Source: an uncultured Prevotella sp. (GTDB lineage Bacteria > Bacteroidota > Bacteroidia > Bacteroidales > Bacteroidaceae). Taken from it: a stretch of DNA of 64,000 bases. The translations under genes were made by a program, and so were the position numbers. The notes below the pieces were generated by a model. It searched no databases, had not been told where the DNA came from, and saw only the letters and a list, made by a program, of their open reading frames with translations. The stretch lies in the NCBI GenBank assembly GCA_946998295.1, contig CAMPYS010000007.1:1-64000 (forward strand). The letters are read 5' to 3'. Positions 44,027 through 52,622 of this stretch are shown one piece after another. Each line of letters opens with the position of its first letter. The first letter of the stretch is position 1.

Positions 44027-45901
44027 TTATTTTATCAATTCCTTCTTTATTGTTCCATTAGAATATTTTATAATATTAATACCTCTAACAGGCTTTGTTA
44101 TATACTTACCATCAATAGTATATCTCCCAATTTCATAAGTATCTAATGTATTTGTAACATCTACTATTCCTGCATCTCTCTTAGCGACTGGTTGACTTGT
44201 ACAGTTTTGAACTAAAAGATTTTTAAGACCATATTCTATACCTATCCCTTCTATCTTTGGAGCAATAAATGCTACTATTTTCATATCGTTTGCTTTCCAA
44301 CCATTCGCTACCTTTAATGTATATTGTTTTGAAAAATTATTACCATTCCAATTTAAATCATTATCACCTGTTATATCTGAAACATAAGTTCTAAGAACAT
44401 CATTATGCTTAGCAGGTACTAATATTCCATTTTCATCGCCCTGATGTCCATCAACATTATCCTCAGTAGCAACAACATATAAAGCATAGTCTTCTAAAAG
44501 TTCTTTAGCATTCTCTACACCATTACCAGTTACGTTTATATCAATAGAATTAGTACCTTTATCATACTTATTTTCTATACCAAGTGAAGTAAATATACAA
44601 TCATTATAATTAGTAGCATCAAAGAATTTCTTTATTGCTTCAATATCTCCACTAGCTATAACAGTATGAGCGATAGTTCGTTTGTTACCCAACTTAAAAG
44701 ATATTCTATTAGATGCCATTGATGGTATATTTGTTACATTACCTAATTTCTTTAATAAAAGACTTTCTTTAGCTGCAACATCATCAGGATAACTTTCTTC
44801 ATTCAAATGTACTGCTATAACCTCTATTTTATCTTTATAGTATTTCTTTAATTCTTTTATAGCGGCTATTCCTCTAAAACAATTTGCACATCTTTCAGAT
44901 GTAAACTCTTCTACTAATGTTTTTTGACGAGGTAAAACATTATTATAACATAAAAGTTTTTTTGAATTGGTTAAACCATTTACAGCTGTAAGATCTTCAT
45001 CATTTATTTTTTTTAGAGCCAATTCTATTCTATGTTTCCCTGTAGTAGTAATATTAGGCTGTAATTTTTCTATTGAGAACATTTTATTTGTTTGCTCAGG
45101 ATCTAAGCTCTTATCAACCTTAAAAGATTTAAGTTTTTTACCATCAAGCAACACATCAAGTTCAAAATTACCAACACCTTCTGTACTACAATTACTTAAC
45201 CAATACTTAAGGTCAAATGATTCACCAACTTTTATATATTCAGGAACGTCTACATGGCTAATAACAACATTAGTAAATTTGGAATCATTAGGTGTTTCAA
45301 CTATTAGTTGCATTGCAAGTGTTAACCCTGCATCAGACTTCAGATTGGCCCAATTATTATCTTTTGGTATATAAACAAAAAGGTTATCCTTATAAGAGTC
45401 TGTTCCATTTATACCCATAGTAACCTTATTTCTGGATCCTAAATCAAGACTATATCCAACTGCAAGCCCTTTAATATTATCGGTTATAACTACTTCTTTT
45501 TCAAGATTTATATTTTCCCATCCTTTTTTAGTTGTAGTTGTAGTTAATTCTGCCTTTATATCTTTTGCATCAAAAATACTATTTCCCTCACGAATAAATA
45601 GTTTTTTAGTTATATCAGAACCTTCTGAATAAAAACGTATAGCTTTAATCTTACATCCTATAAAGGGTTTTAACATTTCTGAAGAAAAAAACGAAGCTGC
45701 TTCAGACTCTGTACCACGCAAAGTTATAGCTCCGTGTCTTCCTTTATTAAAATCTCCAATAACCCTTTGATTATCTAAAAGTTGTAATTGGTCATCATTC
45801 AATGTCGCTTCTGATTTCAAAACAGCTATATTATGTTTATTCTGTGCCATAGATGGCAATAGAAACAAAAATAGTATAAAACCTAAAAGAAAATGTCTCA
45901 T
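44027..45901 (-). CDS. Secreted Omp28-domain protein with type IX-like tail
   Basis: 624 residues. The signal peptide (about 1-19, ending SMA) is followed by Gln. Residues about 30-320 form beta-sandwich domains (including IRFYSEGSDITKKLFIREG). At about 325-560 lies an Omp28-like thioredoxin domain: TLVEEFTSERCANCFRG with the CANC redox pair, IEVIAVHLN, and TNIPSMASNR at the cis-Pro position. The tail (about 590-624) is YTIDGKYITKPVRGINIIKY and then SNGTIKKELIK. So a redox-type domain is exported with a sorting tail. 82 bases upstream of the tlpA-like gene. Confidence 0.8.
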   Translation of the reverse strand: MRHFLLGFILFLFLLPSMAQNKHNIAVLKSEATLNDDQLQLLDNQRVIGDFNKGRHGAITLRGTESEAASFFSSEMLKPFIGCKIKAIRFYSEGSDITKKLFIREGNSIFDAKDIKAELTTTTTKKGWENINLEKEVVITDNIKGLAVGYSLDLGSRNKVTMGINGTDSYKDNLFVYIPKDNNWANLKSDAGLTLAMQLIVETPNDSKFTNVVISHVDVPEYIKVGESFDLKYWLSNCSTEGVGNFELDVLLDGKKLKSFKVDKSLDPEQTNKMFSIEKLQPNITTTGKHRIELALKKINDEDLTAVNGLTNSKKLLCYNNVLPRQKTLVEEFTSERCANCFRGIAAIKELKKYYKDKIEVIAVHLNEESYPDDVAAKESLLLKKLGNVTNIPSMASNRISFKLGNKRTIAHTVIASGDIEAIKKFFDATNYNDCIFTSLGIENKYDKGTNSIDINVTGNGVENAKELLEDYALYVVATEDNVDGHQGDENGILVPAKHNDVLRTYVSDITGDNDLNWNGNNFSKQYTLKVANGWKANDMKIVAFIAPKIEGIGIEYGLKNLLVQNCTSQPVAKRDAGIVDVTNTLDTYEIGRYTIDGKYITKPVRGINIIKYSNGTIKKELIK

Positions 45902-45934
45902 TATTATATTTTTATTATTTAATTTGTAGATTGA

Positions 45935-45983
45935 ATATTATATTGGGCGAATAAATAAATAAAAATATCGCCCAATATAATAT
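45935..45983 (-). terminator. Hairpin between two secreted-protein genes
   Basis: Perfect 16-bp arms (45935-45950 and 45968-45983) lie just past the stop of the 317-aa gene. No clear T-run follows on the minus strand, so it may stabilise or partly end the message. Confidence 0.6.
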
Positions 45984-46006
45984 ATTAGTTCAATTTGTAA
46001 TAAGAA

Positions 46007-46960
46007 TTATTTCAAAACTTTCTTTGTTGTATTATCACTATATTTAACAATATTTATACCTGTCTGCAAATTATTGATTCTTCGGCCATAAATATCATAA
46101 ACAGCTTTAACCTTCTTAATATTTTTATCTTTTTCTACTTTCTCAATACCTTGAGGTTTAGTACGCTTAAACTCAACTTCACCATATGGATAACCTGCAT
46201 TATTTGTTACTCCACCTTTCTCTGTAGATACTGTATAGTTATCGTCTGCAGGATCTTCTACTGGTACTTCTGGTTCATGATTAACTGGTGAAACAAGTTT
46301 AGTTCCTGTCAAAGTTAATTTTCTAAAATTGCATACAGCACCTCCAAAAGCTTTAGCTTTTATATTACAATCCTGAATTTCTAACTGATTTGGAAATCCT
46401 CCTCCCCATATTCCGTATTGTTTTTCTACATTAAGATCTAAATTTACATCATTTAAAAATAATTTTCCATAAAGACGGAAATCAAAAGCGCTCAATTTAC
46501 CTTTAAATTTAAGAGTTCCTCCGCCATCTACTTTGACCGTTACTCCTCCATCATTTTGAAATGTTAACATAATAATACCTGCATAAGGTGTGTCGATAGT
46601 ATTATCACCTATAAATTTTATATTTACATCTTTTTGAGGACAAAAAAGACGCAATACAGCTATAACAGGATAGTACTTCTTTTCTGAAGGTGCGAAATAT
46701 TGTGGAGCATTTTCTTCTGTAATAACAATTTTTGCATTATTAAAAATTATTGTACGAGTATCTGCATCAAAGGTAACTGAACCTTCTTTAATCCATGTTC
46801 GCTTTTCATCTATCTTATTCCCATTTTCTTTGTTTAAACGTTGACCTAAAAAGACAATTTGATCAGTATCATCATCACTTTCCGCATAAATATTAAAAAC
46901 TCCAAGTGTTGCAAAAATGCAGATAAAAAAAAGTCTCGATAAATGTAATTTTGTTTTCAT
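46007..46960 (-). CDS. Secreted beta-helix-like protein with type IX-like tail
   Basis: 317 residues. Signal peptide about 1-26 (ending IYA, then Glu). The body has repeated short strands (VTFDADTRTIIFNNAKIVI, INVKFIGDN-like VNIKFIGDNTIDTPYAGIIM, VTVKVDGGGTLKFKG, LFLNDVNLDLN, LEIQDCNIKAKAFGGAV) that suggest a right-handed beta-helix like carbohydrate-binding or adhesin proteins in Bacteroides. A spacer rich in Pro/Glu/Asp (about 240-260) leads to the tail YDIYGRRINNLQTGINIVKY. No catalytic motif seen. Function unknown. Confidence 0.72.
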   Translation of the reverse strand: MKTKLHLSRLFFICIFATLGVFNIYAESDDDTDQIVFLGQRLNKENGNKIDEKRTWIKEGSVTFDADTRTIIFNNAKIVITEENAPQYFAPSEKKYYPVIAVLRLFCPQKDVNIKFIGDNTIDTPYAGIIMLTFQNDGGVTVKVDGGGTLKFKGKLSAFDFRLYGKLFLNDVNLDLNVEKQYGIWGGGFPNQLEIQDCNIKAKAFGGAVCNFRKLTLTGTKLVSPVNHEPEVPVEDPADDNYTVSTEKGGVTNNAGYPYGEVEFKRTKPQGIEKVEKDKNIKKVKAVYDIYGRRINNLQTGINIVKYSDNTTKKVLK

Positions 46961-47021
46961 TTGTATAAAATTTATATTATTAAAAATAAAAAAATATATA
47001 AGATTTGCTTAATAAATATGG

Positions 47022-48170
47022 TCAAAACAACAATTTTGAAACTGTTATATGCCCATCGCTTGTTTTCTTTTTCACAATAGTAACTCCTCTATTAACTGTA
47101 GGCTTTTCAATTCTTCTACCACTAATATCAAAATACTCAATATTTTGCTCTAAAGAACTATTAATTGTTTTTGCTATACCTGCAGTTTTTTTACCTTTAA
47201 ATGAACAATATGTATATCCGTCAATAGGATAGTTATTAGCGTCATTTGGCTTCTTGGTAAACATTATGTACCCATCTTTCATAGTATATGTATCTGTATT
47301 TGGGTCATATACAAAAATAACATCTTGAGTTTTAAATTCATTACCTTCTATTAAGCCTTCAAAATAACAAAGTGTTAAATGGCCTCCCATAAACTGCCCT
47401 GTTTTAAATATAAATTCATTTTCATTGGTAGAAGACTTTGTTCCCTTTACAATACCCAATTTACATTTTGCTGTTATATTTTGAAGATATAAATCATCTC
47501 CAAGTCTTGCAACCTTTATAAAACGAGGCTTTACATCTTGTCCTCTAAATAGACCATTAAGGGTGTATATTTCAGATTTAGGCATCTTTGTTATAGATGG
47601 TGTTATTTTAGTATATTCGGACATAGCCTCACCTACTCCATACCAAACCTTCTTGCCATCAACAACATAATATATTCCTAATATTCTTTCCCCATTTTCA
47701 TCAGTTCCATCAAGTTTTATAGTCTCTTTATTGATTGTATATGTTACATTATTTGCACTTTCATCTACAATATAAGTTGTCCCTTTGGTTGTAACATATT
47801 TTTTCATCATTGCTATCTTACCAGCTGCAACTATTTTTCTACCATTTATCTCTTCATTAATAAATAAAACACTTTGATTTACAGGTAGTATAAGTTTATT
47901 CCCCTTTATAGATCCTCTAACATAGTGTTCATCTGCTATTATAGAAATAGGATTAAGAAGATAAGCATTACTCCCTGATACAATTAATTCTGTTGCAAAA
48001 CCGTCTTGGGAGCCTTGTTCTAATTCACCTACATTATTTCCAACTACAAAATATTTACCAGCCCGCTTATAACTTGTAAGTTCCCCTGCAGGTTGTCCAT
48101 CCAATACTCCCTGTGCATTTAAACTCATAATAGTAATTAAAGAAATTATTACTAAATAAAATTTTTTCAT
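47022..48170 (-). CDS. Secreted protein with type IX-like tail, unknown
   Basis: 382 residues. The signal peptide (about 1-19, ending LNA) is followed by Gln. The body consists of beta-rich repeats with internal similarity: SAYLLNPI-like NAYLLNPISIIADEHYVRGS in the first half and DDLYLQNITAKCKLGIVKGT in the second, each followed by a clause ending in Asp/Glu. This pattern of two 'YLxNxx...GxxxGN' modules also appears in the 565-aa protein at 65 (IYLKCPYDF, WIKGNIEGDKVIF), so the two may be distant paralogues. Tail: FDISGRRIEKPTVNRGVTIV. First gene of the cluster; promoter at 48209. Confidence 0.72.
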   Translation of the reverse strand: MKKFYLVIISLITIMSLNAQGVLDGQPAGELTSYKRAGKYFVVGNNVGELEQGSQDGFATELIVSGSNAYLLNPISIIADEHYVRGSIKGNKLILPVNQSVLFINEEINGRKIVAAGKIAMMKKYVTTKGTTYIVDESANNVTYTINKETIKLDGTDENGERILGIYYVVDGKKVWYGVGEAMSEYTKITPSITKMPKSEIYTLNGLFRGQDVKPRFIKVARLGDDLYLQNITAKCKLGIVKGTKSSTNENEFIFKTGQFMGGHLTLCYFEGLIEGNEFKTQDVIFVYDPNTDTYTMKDGYIMFTKKPNDANNYPIDGYTYCSFKGKKTAGIAKTINSSLEQNIEYFDISGRRIEKPTVNRGVTIVKKKTSDGHITVSKLLF

Positions 48171-48208
48171 AAAAAATGTGTTGTTAGTTAATATAATAAA
48201 TATTAGTG

Positions 48209-48216
48209 CAAATATA
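48209..48216 (-). promoter_or_regulatory. -7 box of the secreted-protein cluster
   Basis: CAAATATA on the plus strand is TATATTTG on the minus strand, 39 bases before the ATG at 48170. Confidence 0.55.
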
Positions 48217-48454
48217 TCATATATATATTAAATTGGCATCACGTATAGCGTTAAAATCATTTAAAACTATCAAATAAATAGGTTTAAATGACAATACATA
48301 ACATATTTGATACATTATAAATAAAAATAATTCAAGCTATAAAGCTATAAAAGTCTCATATTACAAATATATTAAAATAAAGGTAAAAATAATAATTATA
48401 GTATTTTTTTATAACTTTATTAGATAAATTAATTACAATATCTATTTTTTATTC

Positions 48455-48462
48455 TACCTTTG
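48455..48462 (+). promoter_or_regulatory. -7 box of the Lrp-family gene
   Basis: TACCTTTG fits TAnnTTTG, 47 bases before the ATG. Confidence 0.6.
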
Positions 48463-48508
48463 TATAAAATTATTATAATATTTAACCATAAGTAAATACC
48501 AAAGCAAA

Positions 48509-48985
48509 ATGGATAAAATAGACAATTTAGACAGAAAAATTCTAAGTATTCTAACTCGCAATGCTCGTATACCTTTCAAAGACGTAGCAGCAGAATGCGA
48601 AGTTTCACGCGCAGCTATTCACCAACGTGTACAACATTTAATAGAAAATAAAGTTATAATAGGTAGTAATTTTGCAATAAACCCTAAAAAATTAGGCTAT
48701 AGTACTTGTACATATATAGGCTTAAATTTAGAAAAAGCATCTATGTATAGAGAAGTTGTAGAAAGGATAAATAATATTCCAGAAGTTATAGAATGTCATT
48801 TTACAACAGGTCCTTATACAATGTTAGTTAAGCTCTATGCGAAAGATAATGAACAATTAATGGAGCTATTAAATAACCATTTACAACTAATCCCAGGTGT
48901 AATGTCAACTGAAACATTAATATCCTTAGAACAAAGCATAAAACGAGAAATACCTATACCTTTTGACGAAAACAAAAAGAAATAA
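48509..48985 (+). CDS. Lrp/AsnC-family transcriptional regulator
   Basis: 158 residues. The N-terminal helix-turn-helix reads LDRKILSILTRNARIPFKDV and then SRAAIHQRVQHLIE (about 6-50). The C-terminal RAM/AsnC ligand domain (about 68-150) has the alternating strand-helix pattern (YIGLNLEKA, VIECHFTTGPYTMLVKLY, LQLIPGVMSTETLISLE). These proteins bind amino acids as octamers and control amino-acid or nitrogen genes. The neighbouring peptidase fusion and glutaminyl cyclase on the same strand, 109 bases on, are candidate targets. Divergent from the secreted-protein cluster. Confidence 0.93.
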   Translation: MDKIDNLDRKILSILTRNARIPFKDVAAECEVSRAAIHQRVQHLIENKVIIGSNFAINPKKLGYSTCTYIGLNLEKASMYREVVERINNIPEVIECHFTTGPYTMLVKLYAKDNEQLMELLNNHLQLIPGVMSTETLISLEQSIKREIPIPFDENKKK

Positions 48986-49094
48986 TTATACTACATAAAT
49001 AATACATAGCTTACTAAAAAAATAACATCTTTTATTTCTAAATCAACACCTTATTATTAACCAAATAAGCATATAAAAACTATTTAAAACGACT

Positions 49095-50963
49095 ATGAAA
49101 TATAATATAAATGCTTATATGGATAAGATTTATTCAACATTTCCTGAAGGTGATAATCAACCAACAATAGGTATTGTAACTAACTTCACTAATGTTGATG
49201 CTACTATACGTGAAGTTTATTATAATCAAGTTATAAACTCTGGCGGAACCCCTATACTCATTCCACCTATAACTGATAGTAAAGTTATAGTAAATATCCT
49301 AGATAAGATAGATGGGCTTATACTTACAGGCGGAGCTGATGTAAACCCGTTATGGGTAGGGGAAGAGCCTGTAAAAGATTTAGGTTATATAAATGATAAA
49401 CGAGATTTATCAGATCTGCTTATTACTAAACTCGCTTTTAATAGACAAATACCTATACTTGCTATTTGTCGCGGTATACAAGTATTAGTAATGGCATTAG
49501 GAGGAAAAAATCAACAACATATATATGACCCTTATATAAAAACGGAGGAAATAGAAAAAAAAATAACAGGAATTAAAAAAATAACAACATTACAACCAGC
49601 AAAAATAAAACACTCTCAAGATGCTGAAAAAAATGTAGCAACCCACAGCATAAAAGTTAAAGAAGGCTCTATCTTATATTCTATATATAAAGAAGGAAAA
49701 ATATATGTTAACTCTTTTCACCACCAAGCTGTAAATAATCCGGGTAAAAGATTTAAAGTTACAGGTATCGCTGCAGATGGGGTTATAGAATGTATTGAAA
49801 GCAATGAACTTAAGCCTATATTAGGTGTCCAATGGCATCCTGAATGGATGAAAGAAGAAGGTTTAAAACTCTTCAAATGGTTGACACAAGAGGCCAATAA
49901 CTTTAAAAATGCAAAACAATTACATAAAAATATTTTGACACTTGATACCCATTGTGATACCCCTATGTTTTTTCCGCAAGGAGTAGACTTTAGTAAACGC
50001 GATCCACGCATTTTATACGATATACATAAGATGACAGAAGGAAGACAAGATGCTGTAACTATGGCTGCCTATCTTCCACAACCATCAATAGGAGAAACAT
50101 TTTCATCTAAAATAAATATAGAAGGACTAAAACAATTTAATCCAGATCTTAATGAAATACTTAATAATTTAACTCCATTTAGTTATACTAACTTCATATT
50201 TGACAAGATAGAAAATATTGTAAAACAAAACTATAAATACTTATCAATAGCAAGAACTCCTTACGATTTGTATGAAGATAAACGGAAAGGCAGAAAAAGC
50301 ATTATGTTTGCTATTGAAAATGGATTAGCAATAGAAAACAATCTTGAAAATATAAAACATTTTGCACTAAGAGGTGTTATTTATATAACTCTCTGCCATA
50401 ATGGAGATAATAATATATGCGATTCTGCACGTGGATGCAATACACACAATGGTGTAAGTCAATTTGGTGAAAAAGTAATAGAAGAAATGAATAAAAGTGG
50501 TATCATGGTTGACTTAAGTCATGGTGGAGAAAAAAGCTTCTATGATGCATTGGAAATAAGCAAAGTACCTATTGTATGCAGTCACTCTAATTCAAAAGCT
50601 CTATGCGATGTACCTAGGAACTTAACAGATGAGCAAATGAGAGCATTGGCAAAAAAAGGTGGTGTAGCTCATACCACTTTATACACAGGCTTTCTAAATA
50701 AAAATTCATATTCTACAATATTAGATGTAATAGCCCACCTTGAACATGCTATAAAAATAATGGGTATAGAACACGTAGGAATAGGGACAGATTTTGATGG
50801 TGATGGTACTGTAACAGGCATGGCAGATGCAAGCGAAATGATAAATTTGACAAAACACCTATTAAAACGTAAATATAACGAAAAAGATATTGAAAAGATA
50901 TGGGGTGGTAATTGGCTTCGTGTTATGACAGAAGTTCAATCTGCTTCAAAAAAAACAAATTAA
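49095..50963 (+). CDS. Fusion of a C26 glutamine amidotransferase-like hydrolase and an M19 dipeptidase
   Basis: 622 residues in two enzymes. Residues about 15-260 are a class I glutamine-amidotransferase-like gamma-glutamyl hydrolase (peptidase C26, PuuD-like): ILTGGADVNPLW, the nucleophile elbow LAICRGIQVLVMALGG (Cys near 124), and GVQWHPEWM with catalytic His and Glu. Residues about 275-615 are a membrane-dipeptidase-like M19 metalloenzyme: LDTHCDTPMF (metal His and Asp), FAIENGLAIE (bridging Glu), MVDLSHGGEKSF, VCSHSNSKAL and GIGTDFDGDG. All metal ligands appear present. No signal peptide, so cytosolic. Joint action on gamma-glutamyl peptides is inferred: one half cuts the gamma bond, the other dipeptides. 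Cotranscribed with the cyclase gene 6 bases on. Confidence 0.9.
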   Translation: MKYNINAYMDKIYSTFPEGDNQPTIGIVTNFTNVDATIREVYYNQVINSGGTPILIPPITDSKVIVNILDKIDGLILTGGADVNPLWVGEEPVKDLGYINDKRDLSDLLITKLAFNRQIPILAICRGIQVLVMALGGKNQQHIYDPYIKTEEIEKKITGIKKITTLQPAKIKHSQDAEKNVATHSIKVKEGSILYSIYKEGKIYVNSFHHQAVNNPGKRFKVTGIAADGVIECIESNELKPILGVQWHPEWMKEEGLKLFKWLTQEANNFKNAKQLHKNILTLDTHCDTPMFFPQGVDFSKRDPRILYDIHKMTEGRQDAVTMAAYLPQPSIGETFSSKINIEGLKQFNPDLNEILNNLTPFSYTNFIFDKIENIVKQNYKYLSIARTPYDLYEDKRKGRKSIMFAIENGLAIENNLENIKHFALRGVIYITLCHNGDNNICDSARGCNTHNGVSQFGEKVIEEMNKSGIMVDLSHGGEKSFYDALEISKVPIVCSHSNSKALCDVPRNLTDEQMRALAKKGGVAHTTLYTGFLNKNSYSTILDVIAHLEHAIKIMGIEHVGIGTDFDGDGTVTGMADASEMINLTKHLLKRKYNEKDIEKIWGGNWLRVMTEVQSASKKTN

Positions 50964-50969
50964 ACATAC

Positions 50970-51974
50970 ATGAAGACAAGGGGAATTTATATTGTTTTAT
51001 GCTTATTAATAACAAGTATAAGTATTTTTAATATAAGCTGTAAAGGAAGAAAAAATACAGAACACAATAATGAAACTATTCAAACAATAGGCCCAAAATT
51101 TAATTCTGACTCAGCATATGCGTTTACAGCTAAACAATGCAATTTTGGAGCAAGGATTATGAACTCTGAAGCTCATGACAAGTGCGAGAAATGGATTATT
51201 AAAAAATTTAAAGAGTATGCTTGTACTGTCAAAACGCAAAAAGCAAACCTAAAAGCATTTGATGGTACAACATTAAAAGCTACAAATATAATAGCATCAT
51301 ATAATCCAAAAGCAAAAAAAAGAATAATGCTATGCGCTCATTGGGACAGTAGACCGTGGGCTGACAATGACCCAGACTCTACTAATCATCACAAACCTGT
51401 TATGGCAGCCAATGATGGGGCTTCTGGTGTAGCTGTAATGATAGAAATAGCAAGACTTATTAATAATAAACATATAAATTTAGGTGTAGACTTTGTCTGC
51501 TTTGATGCAGAAGATTGGGGTGTTCCACAATGGGAGACAAACTATCAAGATAGTGAAAATAGTAGTTGGGCATTAGGCGCACAATATTTTGCTAATAACT
51601 TTCCACTAAAAATTAAGCCTCAATATGGAATATTATTAGATATGGTTGGTGGTGAAGGTGCTAAATTTTATAAAGAAGGCGTATCTAAACAATATGCCCT
51701 TAATATAGTAGATATGGTTTGGAATGCTGCTAATAATGCAGGATACTCAGAATACTTTCCTATGGCAGACGGAGGAATGGTAACAGATGATCACTTACCA
51801 ATAAACCAAATTGCTAATATACCTACTATTGATATAATTTCATATTATCCAGATTGCGAACAAAGTAGTTTTGGACCTACATGGCACACAGTAAATGACA
51901 CTATGGAACATATAGATAAGAATACGCTCCAAGCTGTAGGCCAAACTATAATACAAGTATTATATTCAGAATAA
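50970..51974 (+). CDS. Glutaminyl-peptide cyclotransferase (M28-type), lipoprotein
   Basis: 334 residues. It converts N-terminal Gln of exported proteins to pyroglutamate. The signal ends in a lipobox-like NISC (Cys near 24), so it is membrane-anchored outside the cytoplasm. The M28 fold motifs are LCAHWDSRPWADNDP, AANDGASGVAVMIEIARL (zinc Asp), VDFVCFDAEDWGVP (zinc/catalytic Glu), VTDDHLPINQIANIPTIDII and TWHTVNDTMEHI (His). This is the animal-like (type II) cyclase of Bacteroidetes rather than an aminopeptidase; the W-rich motifs favour that. It fits the several signal peptides in this window followed by Gln. Confidence 0.9.
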   Translation: MKTRGIYIVLCLLITSISIFNISCKGRKNTEHNNETIQTIGPKFNSDSAYAFTAKQCNFGARIMNSEAHDKCEKWIIKKFKEYACTVKTQKANLKAFDGTTLKATNIIASYNPKAKKRIMLCAHWDSRPWADNDPDSTNHHKPVMAANDGASGVAVMIEIARLINNKHINLGVDFVCFDAEDWGVPQWETNYQDSENSSWALGAQYFANNFPLKIKPQYGILLDMVGGEGAKFYKEGVSKQYALNIVDMVWNAANNAGYSEYFPMADGGMVTDDHLPINQIANIPTIDIISYYPDCEQSSFGPTWHTVNDTMEHIDKNTLQAVGQTIIQVLYSE

Positions 51975-51985
51975 AATAAATAAAA

Positions 51986-52028
51986 AATATTTCTACATAT
52001 AAAATCAATATTTATATGTAGAAATATT
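51986..52028. terminator. Bidirectional terminator between the cyclase gene and HU-like gene
   Basis: Perfect 16-bp AT-rich arms (51986-52001 and 52013-52028) lie between convergent stops. Confidence 0.8.
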
Positions 52029-52044
52029 AAATTAATAATAATGA

Positions 52045-52335
52045 TTAAGAATTAAGAAAATCAACTAACTCAGATCCAGCTTTAAACTTTGGTACTCTTT
52101 TTTCTGGGCTAATTTTCTTTTCACCATTACCTCCATTCTTACCAAAACGATTAATATATTCACGTTCTGGACGAACAGAAACAGAATATGTTCCAAAACC
52201 TACTAATCTAACAAAATCACCAGATTTTAGAGTTTCCATAATAACTTCAGTTGTAGCATCTAATGCTTTCTTTGCATCAACTTTACTAATTTCTGCTTTT
52301 GCTGCAATCTTATTAATCAATTCTGTTTTATTCAT
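52045..52335 (-). CDS. HU/IHF-family DNA-binding protein
   Basis: 96 residues from ATG 52335 (MNKTELINKIAAKAEISK); a TTG three codons earlier is rejected because MNKTEL is the family's usual opening. The helical dimer core is at 1-45, followed by the beta arm (GFGTYSVSVRPEREYINRFG, ISPEKRVPKFKAGSELVDFL). The arm differs from HU in lacking the classical GRNPQTG motif. It is an architectural nucleoid protein; specific binding is unknown. Own promoter at 52386. Confidence 0.92.
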   Translation of the reverse strand: MNKTELINKIAAKAEISKVDAKKALDATTEVIMETLKSGDFVRLVGFGTYSVSVRPEREYINRFGKNGGNGEKKISPEKRVPKFKAGSELVDFLNS

Positions 52336-52385
52336 AAATTTCAAATTATTAAATGGTTATATAATAAATTATTAATACTTTCTTG

Positions 52386-52393
52386 CAAATATA
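52386..52393 (-). promoter_or_regulatory. -7 box of the HU-like gene
   Basis: CAAATATA on the plus strand is TATATTTG on the minus strand, 51 bases before ATG 52335. Confidence 0.55.
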
Positions 52394-52497
52394 GTTGTTT
52401 AGTTCCATAAAACAAATAAAAAATGTAAGAATTGTAAATATTTAAGTAAAAAAAATCGTTATTATATTACATAATACTCAATAATGGTATTTTTTAG

Positions 52498-52505
52498 TAA
52501 TTTTG
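52498..52505 (+). promoter_or_regulatory. -7 box of the rhomboid gene
   Basis: TAATTTTG fits TAnnTTTG, about 118 bases before the rhomboid ATG. Confidence 0.5.
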
Positions 52506-52622
52506 CATACAGTTTTAAAAGATTATGTACACAATATAAACATCATACTTTATTTAAACTGTGTTGTATAAAACGAAACTAATAAATTTATAATTATATA
52601 AAATAATTTATTATCAATCATT

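Larger units (their letters stand above)
48171..48508. other. Divergent intergenic region, secreted cluster and Lrp gene
   Basis: About 340 AT-rich bases with a promoter on each strand (48209-48216 minus, 48455-48462 plus). A short direct repeat AAGCTATAAAGCTATAAAA lies near 48331. I see nothing else. Confidence 0.5.
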
